Assembly (NCBI GenBank): GCA_017451395.1
Contig: JAFSPR010000102.1
Coordinates: forward strand, 1 to 48,472
DNA length: 48,472 nucleotides
Source of the DNA: Bacteroidales bacterium
Lineage (GTDB): Bacteria > Bacteroidota > Bacteroidia > Bacteroidales > UBA932
Direction: 5' to 3'
Position 1 is the first letter of the stretch; each line of letters begins with the position of its first letter. The position numbers were made by a program, and so were the translations under genes. The notes under the pieces were generated by a model. The model did no database searches. It worked only from the letters and a program-made list of their open reading frames with translations, and was not told where the DNA came from. Positions 7,732-15,378 of the stretch are shown piece after piece.

Positions 7732-9009
7732 TTAGTTTTCCGTATAGAAGAAGCCAAGTTTTTCAAGGCCTTTCTGAATTTCCGGAGCCTGCATGAAGAG
7801 TTTCCAGAGAAGGCCGCTGCGGTAGTTTTCTATCATCACGGCCTCAGGACCCTGGTCTATTGCAAGGTAGTGGTCCACAACAGCAGGCTCACGGGAAGGG
7901 TTGTATGCGTCGTAGAAGCCATATGGTCCAACCATTCCGGGAGTGTCCCACAGGCGGCGGATAACCTTCATTGATTCCTCCGGGGTGTAGACTATGGAAC
8001 TCACCGCAGCAGTGGGGCTTACGGTGCCGTTTTCGTCGGGGGTGCCGGGATGATGGGAACTGTAACCCACGTCAGGGTCGTCGGAAGAGGTGAAGCCCCA
8101 GAGGTACTCTGAGTAGCCCTTGTGGTTCTTTGGATTGTCTATGGCGTAGGCGCGCTGGATAAGGGTATGGGCCTTATTGCGCTCAAAGTAGTTGGTGGTG
8201 CCGTCCGTGAGGCCGCGGGGATCGAGGCCAAGGAATGAGTAGTGGCAGAAAAACAGGGGGCCGCCCATTTCCATCCCCAGGGGAAGGGTTATGCCGTAGT
8301 ACTCCTTGCCGTTATAATAATAGGAGGAGTTTTTGTAGGAAGCCTCATAGAGTTCCTTTGAAATGGGATATGAAGGAGATGAGGCCGCCAGGATGTAGGT
8401 TATGAGGGTTTCGTCATAACCTGTTATGCGGTGATTCATCTTGAAGCCGTAGTTCTTGGACCAGTGCCAGTAGAGGGCATCAGGCTGCCCCTGGGTGTAC
8501 CAGTTCCATTCCACGCCAAGCCAGAGGTCATGGATACGCTCGGCAAGCGGGAAATTATCGGCCTCCAGCCAGTGGCGGGCCGCCAGAAGGCCCTGCACCA
8601 GGAATGCGGTTTCCACAAGGTCTCCGCCGTCGTCAAACTCCGAAAAATGGAAGGCCTCCCCGGTTTCTGCGTTGTACCAGTGAGCCCAGGCACCGTGGAA
8701 ACGTTCCAGGCTCTCAAGGGAAGACACTATCTTCTCAATGCGGGCAACGCCCTCCTCACGGGAGAAATATCCGCGCTCCGCCCCGGCTATTATGGCCATT
8801 ATGCCAAAGCCGGTGCCGCCTGTTGTCACGATGGGGTTATCATTATTGCTGCGTTCACGGGCCATTCCCGTTGTTGGATCGGCAAAGTCCGTGAAATATC
8901 CTATTGTAAGGCGCTCTATCTTATCCAGAAGGGCGTCGTCAGAAAGATACGGCTTGCAGGAGGACACCGATATTATAGCCGATAATATAAGGAGAAGTTT
9001 AGATCTCAT
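7732..9009 (-). CDS. GH144-type beta-1,2-glucanase-like lipoprotein
   Basis: A 425-residue lipoprotein (lipobox VSSC, Cys18), almost entirely the GH144/glucoamylase-like alpha/alpha barrel (PF10091; about 26-425). It shares with the enzyme at 516-2150 the GFGIMAI segment, FHGAWAHW, and the acidic block DDGGDLVETAF around 126-136, then YWHWS and the C-terminal SGLLWKLFM. It lacks the Ig-like domain of that paralogue. GH144 enzymes cleave beta-1,2-glucans to short sophorooligosaccharides. Two architectures in one locus suggest one surface and one periplasmic enzyme, or endo versus exo action; the sequence does not decide this. Its 5' end overlaps the GH3 gene by 11 bases. Confidence 0.9.
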   Translation of the reverse strand: MRSKLLLILSAIISVSSCKPYLSDDALLDKIERLTIGYFTDFADPTTGMARERSNNDNPIVTTGGTGFGIMAIIAGAERGYFSREEGVARIEKIVSSLESLERFHGAWAHWYNAETGEAFHFSEFDDGGDLVETAFLVQGLLAARHWLEADNFPLAERIHDLWLGVEWNWYTQGQPDALYWHWSKNYGFKMNHRITGYDETLITYILAASSPSYPISKELYEASYKNSSYYYNGKEYYGITLPLGMEMGGPLFFCHYSFLGLDPRGLTDGTTNYFERNKAHTLIQRAYAIDNPKNHKGYSEYLWGFTSSDDPDVGYSSHHPGTPDENGTVSPTAAVSSIVYTPEESMKVIRRLWDTPGMVGPYGFYDAYNPSREPAVVDHYLAIDQGPEAVMIENYRSGLLWKLFMQAPEIQKGLEKLGFFYTEN

Positions 9010-11137
9010 ACCTGAAAGATGCTTCTTTTACGTTATCCGATGCGCCGCCTATGAATACCTTGAAGTCTCCGGGTTCCGGGCCCCAGGTCATATCCTGGCG
9101 GTAAAAGGAAATCATTTCCGTATCAATTTTGAAACTGATTTCCCTGCATTCACCAGGCTGGAGGGTGATGCGCTCAAAGCCCTTTAACTGCTTCACTGGG
9201 CGGGTTACGCTGCCCACAAGGTCACGTATGTAGAGTTGGACGGTTTCAGTGCCGGCTACGGAGCCGGTATTGGTGACTTTAACTTTTGCAACAAGTTTGC
9301 CGCCGGCCTTGAACGAGGCGGCGTCAAGGGTTATGTCTGAATACTCGAATTTGGTGTAACTGAGGCCGTGGCCGAAGGCATAGAGGGGCTCGTTGGGGCA
9401 GTCCAGATACCTGGATTCATACTTTGCATCCGGGTGGATGTAGGGACGGCCGGTATTCTTGGCGTAGTGATAGATGGGAACCTGGCCAAGGTTCCGGGGG
9501 AAGGTGACGGAGAGTTTTCCGGAAGGGTTGCAATCTCCGAACAGGATATCTGCCACAGCGTAGCCGCCCATTGTGCCGGGATACCAGGCTTCAAGGATTG
9601 CATCGGCCAACTCGGACTCCTCGCTCAGATCCAGCGGACGGCCGTTAAGGAGCACTACGGCAACGGTTTTACCCTGCTTCTTGAGGGACTTGAGGAGTTC
9701 CGTCTGCTCCTTGGGAAGACTGATGGAGGTGCGGGAAGCGGCTTCTCCGGTCCAACTCCAGGGCTCTCCAAGGACAAGGACAACCTTGGAGGCCGATGCC
9801 GCAACGGGGGTCACTTCCCTGATTGCGTCTTCTATGCTGGCGGGAACGGATTCCACTTCACCGGCGCCCCTCCAGGAGCCAAGGAGATCGTCCTTTGTAC
9901 CGGCCATCGGCCCTAAAACCGCTATTTTCTCTCCCTTCTTAAGAGGAAGGACGCCGTTATTCTTTAGGAGCACCATACTCTCTGCGGCAATCTGGCGGGC
10001 GAAGGCCTTGTTCTCAGGGGTAAGGGTGCGGTCTTTCTCACGCTGAGAGTCGCAGTACTTATAAGGATCGTCCAGAAGGCCAAGGGCGGCCTTTATGTTA
10101 AGGATGCGCCTTACGGCATTGTCAAGCGTTTTTTCGCTCACCTTGCCGCTTTTAACAAGGTCCGTGAGGTGGTTCATATAGGCGGCGCTCATCATATCCA
10201 TATCAAGGCCGGCGTTCATGGAGAGTTCCGCGGCGTGGGATTCATCGGCCGCATAACCGTGCATTATCATCTCGTTGATGCCGGTGTAGTCGCTCACCAC
10301 AAAACCCTCAAAGCCCCACTCTTCCTTCAGGATCTCATTCATCAGATGGTTGGAGGCGTGGGCCGGGACGCCGTCAAGTTCATTGAAGGAAGCCATTACG
10401 CTGAGGGCGCCGGCGTCTATTGCGGCCTTGTAGGGAGGGAGGTAGAATTCCCTGAACCAGCGCTCGCTCATATCCACGGTGTTGTAGTCCCTTCCGGCCT
10501 GGGGGGCGCCGTATGCGGCAAAGTGCTTCACGCAGGCGAGGATGGTGTTGTCCTTTGAAAGGTCATCTCCCTGATAGCCTCTTGTCATTGCGGCCGATAT
10601 TAGGCTGCCAAGGTAGGGATCTTCACCGGAGCCCTCGCTGATGCGGCCCCAGCGGGGTTCCACGGAGATGTCGCACATAGGGCTGTAGGTCCACTGCAGA
10701 CCTGCTGCGGCCGCTTCTTCGGCGGCTATGCGGGCGCTTTCCTCAATGGCGGGGATGTCCCAGGAGCAGGACATTCCCAGGTTTATGGGGAAGATTGTGC
10801 GGAATCCGTGGATTACGTCATAACCAAAGAGAATGGGGATGCCAAGGCGGGTTTCCTCAACGGCTACGCGCTGGACTTCCCTTGTGAAATCTGCGGTGTA
10901 GGCATTGAGAAGGGCTCCGCACCTGCCAGCCTTGATGTCCTCAAGATAACCGCTTCTCATACTGGGGCCGGTCACCGTCCAGTCACTGGTGAAAAGGACG
11001 GTCTGGCCCACCTTCTCCTCCAGGGTCATCTTCTTAAGGAGTTCATCTACGCGGGGGTCTTGTGATTTCACGGCTTTTTTGCCGCAGCAGGACGCTACGG
11101 CAAGTGCCATAACGGCAAGGAATAGTGCTTTTCTCAT
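8999..11137 (-). CDS. bglX: Glycoside hydrolase family 3 beta-glucosidase
   Basis: A 712-residue exported GH3 enzyme (lipobox-like VASC, Cys17). Its architecture is complete: an N-terminal TIM barrel with KHFAAYG (about 204-210) and the nucleophile motif VVSDYTG (Asp283), an alpha/beta sandwich from about 375 (VLLKNNGVLPL), and a C-terminal fibronectin type III-like domain (about 590-700). It hydrolyses non-reducing-end beta-glucosyl residues. Next to two GH144 genes, the likely substrates are sophorose and short beta-1,2-glucooligosaccharides; a characterised Bacteroides GH3 in a similar setting has that specificity, though other beta-glucosides are possible. It is the first gene of the leftward operon, with a TATCTTTG element at 11154-11161. 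Confidence 0.93.
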   Translation of the reverse strand: MRKALFLAVMALAVASCCGKKAVKSQDPRVDELLKKMTLEEKVGQTVLFTSDWTVTGPSMRSGYLEDIKAGRCGALLNAYTADFTREVQRVAVEETRLGIPILFGYDVIHGFRTIFPINLGMSCSWDIPAIEESARIAAEEAAAAGLQWTYSPMCDISVEPRWGRISEGSGEDPYLGSLISAAMTRGYQGDDLSKDNTILACVKHFAAYGAPQAGRDYNTVDMSERWFREFYLPPYKAAIDAGALSVMASFNELDGVPAHASNHLMNEILKEEWGFEGFVVSDYTGINEMIMHGYAADESHAAELSMNAGLDMDMMSAAYMNHLTDLVKSGKVSEKTLDNAVRRILNIKAALGLLDDPYKYCDSQREKDRTLTPENKAFARQIAAESMVLLKNNGVLPLKKGEKIAVLGPMAGTKDDLLGSWRGAGEVESVPASIEDAIREVTPVAASASKVVLVLGEPWSWTGEAASRTSISLPKEQTELLKSLKKQGKTVAVVLLNGRPLDLSEESELADAILEAWYPGTMGGYAVADILFGDCNPSGKLSVTFPRNLGQVPIYHYAKNTGRPYIHPDAKYESRYLDCPNEPLYAFGHGLSYTKFEYSDITLDAASFKAGGKLVAKVKVTNTGSVAGTETVQLYIRDLVGSVTRPVKQLKGFERITLQPGECREISFKIDTEMISFYRQDMTWGPEPGDFKVFIGGASDNVKEASFRYEI

Positions 11138-11153
11138 CAGTTATTAGTTTTTT

Positions 11154-11161
11154 CAAAGATA
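11154..11161 (-). promoter_or_regulatory. Promoter -7 element for the glucan utilisation operon
   Basis: The minus strand reads TATCTTTG, an exact TAnnTTTG match. Its predicted start point is about 10 bases before the GH3 start codon. The upstream region is T-rich, but I see no clean -33 TTG at 19-21 bp spacing, as might be expected of an activator-dependent promoter. Confidence 0.5.
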
Positions 11162-11215
11162 GCACAAAAATGGGACAAAAAAAAAGGTTCTGAAAGTAAC
11201 TAAAAAAAGTAGATG

Positions 11216-11246
11216 TTGTCTTTTCGGGTGAATATTAGTATTTTTG
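11216..11246 (+). promoter_or_regulatory. Promoter for the Fic-family gene
   Basis: TTG at 11216-11218, a 20-bp spacer and TATTTTTG at 11239-11246 match the Bacteroidota consensus. The start point would fall near 11253, almost at the ATG at 11255. This argues against an upstream in-frame ATG at 11213, which would lie before the promoter. Confidence 0.6.
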
Positions 11247-11254
11247 CTGATGAA

Positions 11255-12571
11255 ATGAGAAAAGCCACAGATAAAATACAGGAACAAGTACCCGGACGCA
11301 GCGAAAAAGAAGCGGCCTGGTCTGCTGCAATAGGTATACAAGCCGCAGACGGACTGAGAACGTCTGAATATCTTTGGCAGATTTCACAAAAACATATAAG
11401 CGGAAAACTAAGTTTAGAAGAAGCGGAAGATCAGGTAAAAGGTTACTATTTTGAAAGAAATTCTCAAGATTTGGGTGACCCCGAAAAAGAGGATGCAGAT
11501 AAGGCGGCGGTAAACATTGCCAAGATTCTTCTAACTGAAACACTGGATTTTAGCACATCTGGACTGAAATCACTGGACAGCGGAATATTTGAAGGAATAT
11601 ATGAAAACGCCGGAATCCTAAGAGATCTTGATGTATCAAAAAGAGAATGGGTACTTGGCGGAGACATAGCAAGTTTTATTAGCGTTGAGACAGTCCAGGA
11701 ATCTCTTGTGCAGTGCATATCTGATGAAAGAAGTTTCAGATACAGCACAGCCTCCACAGACACGCTCATCTCCCATCTCAGCGTTTTCATATCCAGAATC
11801 TGGCACATATGTCCTTTTGGTGAAGGTAACAGCAGATTTACGGCGGTGTTTACCCTTCTGTACCTACGCCTTTTAGGTATTAGTTACAAAAATGAAATAT
11901 TCAAAAATGATTCCTGGTACTTCCACAATGCGCTTGTAAGGGCTAATTATAGGAATATTGAGAAGAATATTGAGTATGAGCCTATATATCTTGAGCGCTT
12001 TTTCAGGAATTTACTGCTTTCAGAGCAGTGGGATTTAAGAAACAGGTACGTCCACGTTCGTCCCGCTGCAGAGTGGAGCAACCAGCCAAAAGCAAACAAA
12101 AATACAAGCGCAGGACAAGTACAGATAAAGCAAGATGTAAGAAAAGATAAACAGCGGGATAAAAAACAATCAAGTAAGGAGGATGTAGTAATTGATACAA
12201 AACCTCAAATAATAGATATTTCCCCCGATTTTCTGCCAGAATTTGTAGATATTAGTGCAGAACCTGAGAAAAATGAGGAAATCACATTGGATAATCCCAA
12301 CATTCTCTTCCTGACTGTTGCAATTGGGGAGGAATTCGTGTCCGTAAAGGACATCATGGAGCGCTTGCACCTGAAGGGCAGAGACAACTTCCTTAAGCTA
12401 TATCTCACTCCGGCACTAGACAGCGGGCTTATTTCATTATTGTATCCTAAGTCTCCGCGTCACCCCAGACAGAAATATCTTCTTACTCAAAAGGGAATAG
12501 CCTTTCTACGTGCCCTAGACCCGGAAATGAGAGCCAGGATAGAGCGTCACCTTGCTTCTTTGAAGGCCTAG
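11255..12571 (+). CDS. Fic-family protein with Cys in place of the catalytic His
   Basis: A 438-residue protein. The N-terminal helices (about 20-60) resemble the VbhA-like antitoxin domain fused to many Bacteroidota Fic proteins. The central Fic core ends in CPFGEGNSR; the family consensus is HPFxxGNGR, so the catalytic His is Cys (residue 186, codon TGT) and the second Gly is Ser. The C-terminal winged-helix part has the conserved VSVKDIMERL and SPRHPRQKY segments. Fic enzymes AMPylate or otherwise modify target proteins using that His, so this one may be inactive, altered in chemistry, or regulatory. The gene is visibly AT-richer than its neighbours and stands alone between two leftward operons, which fits acquisition by transfer. 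The ATG at 11255 was chosen because the promoter sits just upstream of it. Confidence 0.85.
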   Translation: MRKATDKIQEQVPGRSEKEAAWSAAIGIQAADGLRTSEYLWQISQKHISGKLSLEEAEDQVKGYYFERNSQDLGDPEKEDADKAAVNIAKILLTETLDFSTSGLKSLDSGIFEGIYENAGILRDLDVSKREWVLGGDIASFISVETVQESLVQCISDERSFRYSTASTDTLISHLSVFISRIWHICPFGEGNSRFTAVFTLLYLRLLGISYKNEIFKNDSWYFHNALVRANYRNIEKNIEYEPIYLERFFRNLLLSEQWDLRNRYVHVRPAAEWSNQPKANKNTSAGQVQIKQDVRKDKQRDKKQSSKEDVVIDTKPQIIDISPDFLPEFVDISAEPEKNEEITLDNPNILFLTVAIGEEFVSVKDIMERLHLKGRDNFLKLYLTPALDSGLISLLYPKSPRHPRQKYLLTQKGIAFLRALDPEMRARIERHLASLKA

Positions 12572-12593
12572 CTCCTCTTTTGATTTTGATACT

Positions 12594-13103
12594 CTACTGG
12601 ATCTTCTCCAGCCAGGCTCTGGGAACCCTTGCGCGGGCAAACAGGCAGTTCAAAAGACCTACCACAACGTATATCCTTCCCTGCAGTTCAAGGACGTATC
12701 CTTCCACGCCTCGAAGGACGCCCTGGGTTACACGAACCTTTTCACCCACGGAAAGGGGTTTATCCATAAGACCGCCTTCTTCTATGGACGCTTCCAATAC
12801 ACGGCGGAAATCTTCCATACATTTATCGGCCACAAACATAAGTTGGTGTGTAGCGCAGTCGTTCACAAGAGCAGCCTTCACTCCGTAAGAGTGTATCAGA
12901 TTCAGTGCCTCAATTTTTGTGGCGCGAAGAAACACAAAACTGGTGAGCAGGGGTTCCTCAACCACGCGGCTTCCGCGGCTGGCGCGGCGTATCCTGGTTG
13001 GAACAAAATTCTCCACGCCTAGTTGCGTGAGCCGGTTCCTTACTCCCAGTTCCGCTCCGTGACGCGTTTTTGCCACAAACCAATATGCTTTCTGCTCCGA
13101 CAT
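12594..13103 (-). CDS. UpxY-like NusG-family transcription antiterminator
   Basis: A 169-residue NusG paralogue with an N-terminal NGN domain (about 5-105, starting WFVAKTRHGAE) and a C-terminal KOW-type domain (about 117-167, VGEKVRVTQG..GVEGYV). In Bacteroides, UpxY proteins are specialised NusG homologues that let RNA polymerase read through long capsule operons, acting through the operon leader. Here it is the second gene of a leftward pair with the initiating sugar transferase (12 bases between them), while the main polysaccharide operon runs the other way from 14685. The most likely target is that 22.6-kb operon. No UpxZ partner is visible. Confidence 0.85.
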   Translation of the reverse strand: MSEQKAYWFVAKTRHGAELGVRNRLTQLGVENFVPTRIRRASRGSRVVEEPLLTSFVFLRATKIEALNLIHSYGVKAALVNDCATHQLMFVADKCMEDFRRVLEASIEEGGLMDKPLSVGEKVRVTQGVLRGVEGYVLELQGRIYVVVGLLNCLFARARVPRAWLEKIQ

Positions 13104-13115
13104 CTGCCGTTCCCG

Positions 13116-14441
13116 TTAAAACTTCTTACCGGTAACTATACTAAGGAAAGTGAGCCCGAGTACCTTTATGTCAAACCAGACGGTATGGTTTCTCAGATAG
13201 TATAAATCCAGGTCAAGTCTTGTAAGCATTTTGTCCATAGTGTCCGTGTAGCCGTTGTACAGCGTAGCGTAACTGGTAACGCCGGGACGGATCTGGAACA
13301 GGTAGTCGTATCTGGGATTATAGTGCTTTATCTGGTTGATATAATACTGCCTCTCAGGCCGGTATCCTATAAACGACATATCCCCTTTCAGGACATTCCA
13401 AAGCTGGGGAAGTTCGTCAAGATGATGCGCCCTGAGGAAACTGCCCACACGGGTGAGGCGGGGGTCTTCATCTCCGGAATAAAGGGCAGGAGCGCCCGGG
13501 GCTTCGGCGTCCGTACGCATAGAACGGAACTTGTAAATATTGAAAGGCTTTCCGCCGCGGCCTATACGTTCCTGTACAAAGAAGACAGGGCCGCCGTCCT
13601 CCCGTTTGATAAAATATGCGCAAAGCGCTATCACCGGAGAGAAAACAAGCAGTAAAAGACTGGAAAGGCCGATATCGAAACTGCGCTTGACCATATGGCC
13701 AAGAAGTGACATTCCGTCACGCTGCTGAACGGTGTCACGCTCTTCATTCTTATCACCATGATCCCTGGTGGAATCATTCTCCATTATTGTACGCGGAAAG
13801 AAAACTCCGTCAACGCCGCCAAACCGCCACTGAAGATTCTCAAGATCCTCATCTGTCCTGCAGGCATACACCACATAATCCATTATCACACGGCCGTTCA
13901 TCTCAGGTTTCCTTGTAAGCAGGCCGATAACGTCATAGCCCTCCTTTTCCAGTTCCGAGGCCAAATTCAGCGAAGCATCGTCAGTTCCGGCCACAAGCGC
14001 AGTTTTGCGCGACGCCATCTGCGAGGGGTTGGGGCCATGACCGGACAGGAGCCTTGACGCTACCCTGATATACGACAGGGCGCCTAAGGTGAGAATAAAG
14101 TCAAGGAGAATTATCAGCACGTACTGAAGCATCTGCGGAAGAATCACCAGCCCGACGACCAGCATTAACACCAGCACGGCTTCCTTGATAAGGATGGCTG
14201 TCATAACCCTTGCTATGGACCTTACCGTGGCATATTTTTTAACATCACGGCTGCATCTGGAAATAAGGACTCCGGGGACTGTGCCTGCGGCCGATACTGC
14301 CAGCCACTTTAACACAAGTACAGTAAATCCGGGTATGGGCTCCGATATCCATCTGATTATGAGGATGGAAACCAAGGAAGCCGCCAAAGACAATAAAATG
14401 TCCTGGAAGAGTGAAAAAGATATTAAATAATGCCGCCTCAT
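13116..14441 (-). CDS. Initiating polyprenyl-phosphate sugar phosphotransferase (WbaP/WcaJ type)
   Basis: A 441-residue integral membrane enzyme that transfers a sugar-1-phosphate from a nucleotide sugar to undecaprenyl phosphate, the first step of repeat-unit assembly. N-terminal membrane helices (about 8-30, 40-60, 85-125) precede a nucleotide-fold-like cytoplasmic region (about 145-220). The bacterial sugar transferase domain (PF02397, about 250-441) has the membrane entry KRSFDIGLS, KFRSMRTDAE and LDELPQLWNV..GDMSFIGYRP signatures. I start it at the ATG at 14441; an in-frame TTG at 14489 lies upstream of the TATCTTTG promoter element. The first sugar (glucose, galactose or an amino sugar) cannot be read from the sequence. 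Confidence 0.92.
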   Translation of the reverse strand: MRRHYLISFSLFQDILLSLAASLVSILIIRWISEPIPGFTVLVLKWLAVSAAGTVPGVLISRCSRDVKKYATVRSIARVMTAILIKEAVLVLMLVVGLVILPQMLQYVLIILLDFILTLGALSYIRVASRLLSGHGPNPSQMASRKTALVAGTDDASLNLASELEKEGYDVIGLLTRKPEMNGRVIMDYVVYACRTDEDLENLQWRFGGVDGVFFPRTIMENDSTRDHGDKNEERDTVQQRDGMSLLGHMVKRSFDIGLSSLLLLVFSPVIALCAYFIKREDGGPVFFVQERIGRGGKPFNIYKFRSMRTDAEAPGAPALYSGDEDPRLTRVGSFLRAHHLDELPQLWNVLKGDMSFIGYRPERQYYINQIKHYNPRYDYLFQIRPGVTSYATLYNGYTDTMDKMLTRLDLDLYYLRNHTVWFDIKVLGLTFLSIVTGKKF

Positions 14442-14452
14442 ATTATAATCTA

Positions 14453-14460
14453 CAAAGATA
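14453..14460 (-). promoter_or_regulatory. Promoter -7 element for sugar transferase-UpxY operon
   Basis: The minus strand reads TATCTTTG, ending 11 bases before the ATG at 14441. The nearest TTG on that strand (14489-14487) is 26 bp away, too far for a standard -33, so the upstream element is unclear. Confidence 0.45.
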
Positions 14461-14552
14461 ACATTTTTTCGCGGTTTTTGCCGGTCCAATCGGCCAAATA
14501 ATCAAAAAAAGCCTTCCGACATATTTTATTTGGCGTTTTTGAGGGTGTTTTC

Positions 14553-14583
14553 TTGCATTTTTTCCAAAGATGCTGTATTTTTG
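14553..14583 (+). promoter_or_regulatory. Promoter of the polysaccharide operon
   Basis: TTG at 14553-14555, a 20-bp spacer and TATTTTTG at 14576-14583 match the Bacteroidota consensus well. Start is expected near 14590, leaving a leader of about 95 bases before 14685. I see no long inverted repeats flanking it, so it does not look like an invertible capsule promoter. Confidence 0.65.
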
Positions 14584-14591
14584 TGGTTTAT

Positions 14592-14656
14592 ATGGAAAGC
14601 ATTTCCATAAGCACCGGTTCTGGGACGCTCAATTGACAGTCCCAGCGGCGGAGCCG
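14592..14656 (+). promoter_or_regulatory. Structured 5' leader with three hairpins
   Basis: Three inverted repeats follow the predicted start: 14592-14598 with 14602-14608 (7-bp stem, 3-base loop), 14621-14626 with 14639-14644 (6-bp stem, 12-base loop), and 14646-14649 with 14653-14656. None carries a T-run, so they are not intrinsic terminators. Such a leader could be where the UpxY-like protein loads on RNA polymerase; that is inference. Confidence 0.45.
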
Positions 14657-14684
14657 TATTTGAATTATAAAAGATTACAGCATA

Positions 14685-15374
14685 ATGAAAAAACTATTCG
14701 GCGTAACAATTGCCATCTTGCTTTCCTGTGTCCTTGCTTACGCGCAGCCTGTGAAGTTCAGCCACGAAGGCCGCTTTTATGTGGGGCTGCAGGCAGGACC
14801 TATGCTCAACATCAATGAGAACCATTTCTCCTACAAGGAAAACGGAAGGGCCTTGGGCCTTATCACTTACCAGGCCGGTCTGGTTGGAGGATACGACGTA
14901 AATGACATCTTCGGCCTCAGGCTCAGCGCCTCTTTCGCAAAGAATGCCAGCGCCTGCAACACCAGGAACACATCGGCCCACGGCTTCTATCCCTACTCCT
15001 TCAGCAGCGTGAATGTCTTTATGGATGCCATCCTGGACCTTCACGGGCTCTCCGACCTACTCACTCCCCTTCGGATAAAACTTTACGGAGGTATGGGCCT
15101 GGGGCATTCCTTCAATATGACGGATTCCCACCACCCCTGGCAGGATGTATCGGATCCCAATACGGCTTTCGGCTTCCGCTTCGGAGGAATTGTGGAGTAT
15201 AATTTCAACCACCATTTCGGTATATTCGGAGATCTCTGCGGAGAAGCATATACGGATAAATACAACGGCCTTATGCCAAGCGCAGAAGAACAGGCCAGCG
15301 ATTTCGAAGGTTATGGCGGTTTCCCGCTGGATCTTCGCGGACTGATATCATTTGGAGTATTATACAGGTTTTAA
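14685..15374 (+). CDS. Outer-membrane beta-barrel protein, first gene of the polysaccharide operon
   Basis: A 229-residue protein with a Sec signal peptide (cleavage near AYA/QP, about residue 20). It shows alternating aromatic/glycine strands typical of small OMP_b-brl porin-like barrels, ending in FGVLYRF with the terminal Phe of outer-membrane barrels. It has no lipobox or OmpA domain. It sits 4 bases before an OmpA-family gene with a related barrel and heads the capsule operon, so it may help anchor or export the polysaccharide, but the sequence does not show its precise role. Confidence 0.8.
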   Translation: MKKLFGVTIAILLSCVLAYAQPVKFSHEGRFYVGLQAGPMLNINENHFSYKENGRALGLITYQAGLVGGYDVNDIFGLRLSASFAKNASACNTRNTSAHGFYPYSFSSVNVFMDAILDLHGLSDLLTPLRIKLYGGMGLGHSFNMTDSHHPWQDVSDPNTAFGFRFGGIVEYNFNHHFGIFGDLCGEAYTDKYNGLMPSAEEQASDFEGYGGFPLDLRGLISFGVLYRF

Positions 15375-15378
15375 ATAG

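Noticed and set aside
11213-11254. Upstream ATG as the Fic gene start
   Set aside because: The best promoter (-33 at 11216, -7 at 11239-11246) lies inside this extension, so transcription would start after it.
11255-13103. Fic gene and UpxY gene as a toxin-antitoxin pair
   Set aside because: They are convergent with separate promoters, and the neighbour is a clear NusG-family antiterminator.
14442-14489. TTG at 14489 as the sugar transferase start
   Set aside because: It lies upstream of the likely -7 element, and the extension is not hydrophobic or family-like; the ATG at 14441 fits better.
14442-14684. Invertible promoter typical of Bacteroides capsule loci
   Set aside because: I looked for long inverted repeats flanking the promoter and found only short hairpins in the leader, with no invertase gene nearby.
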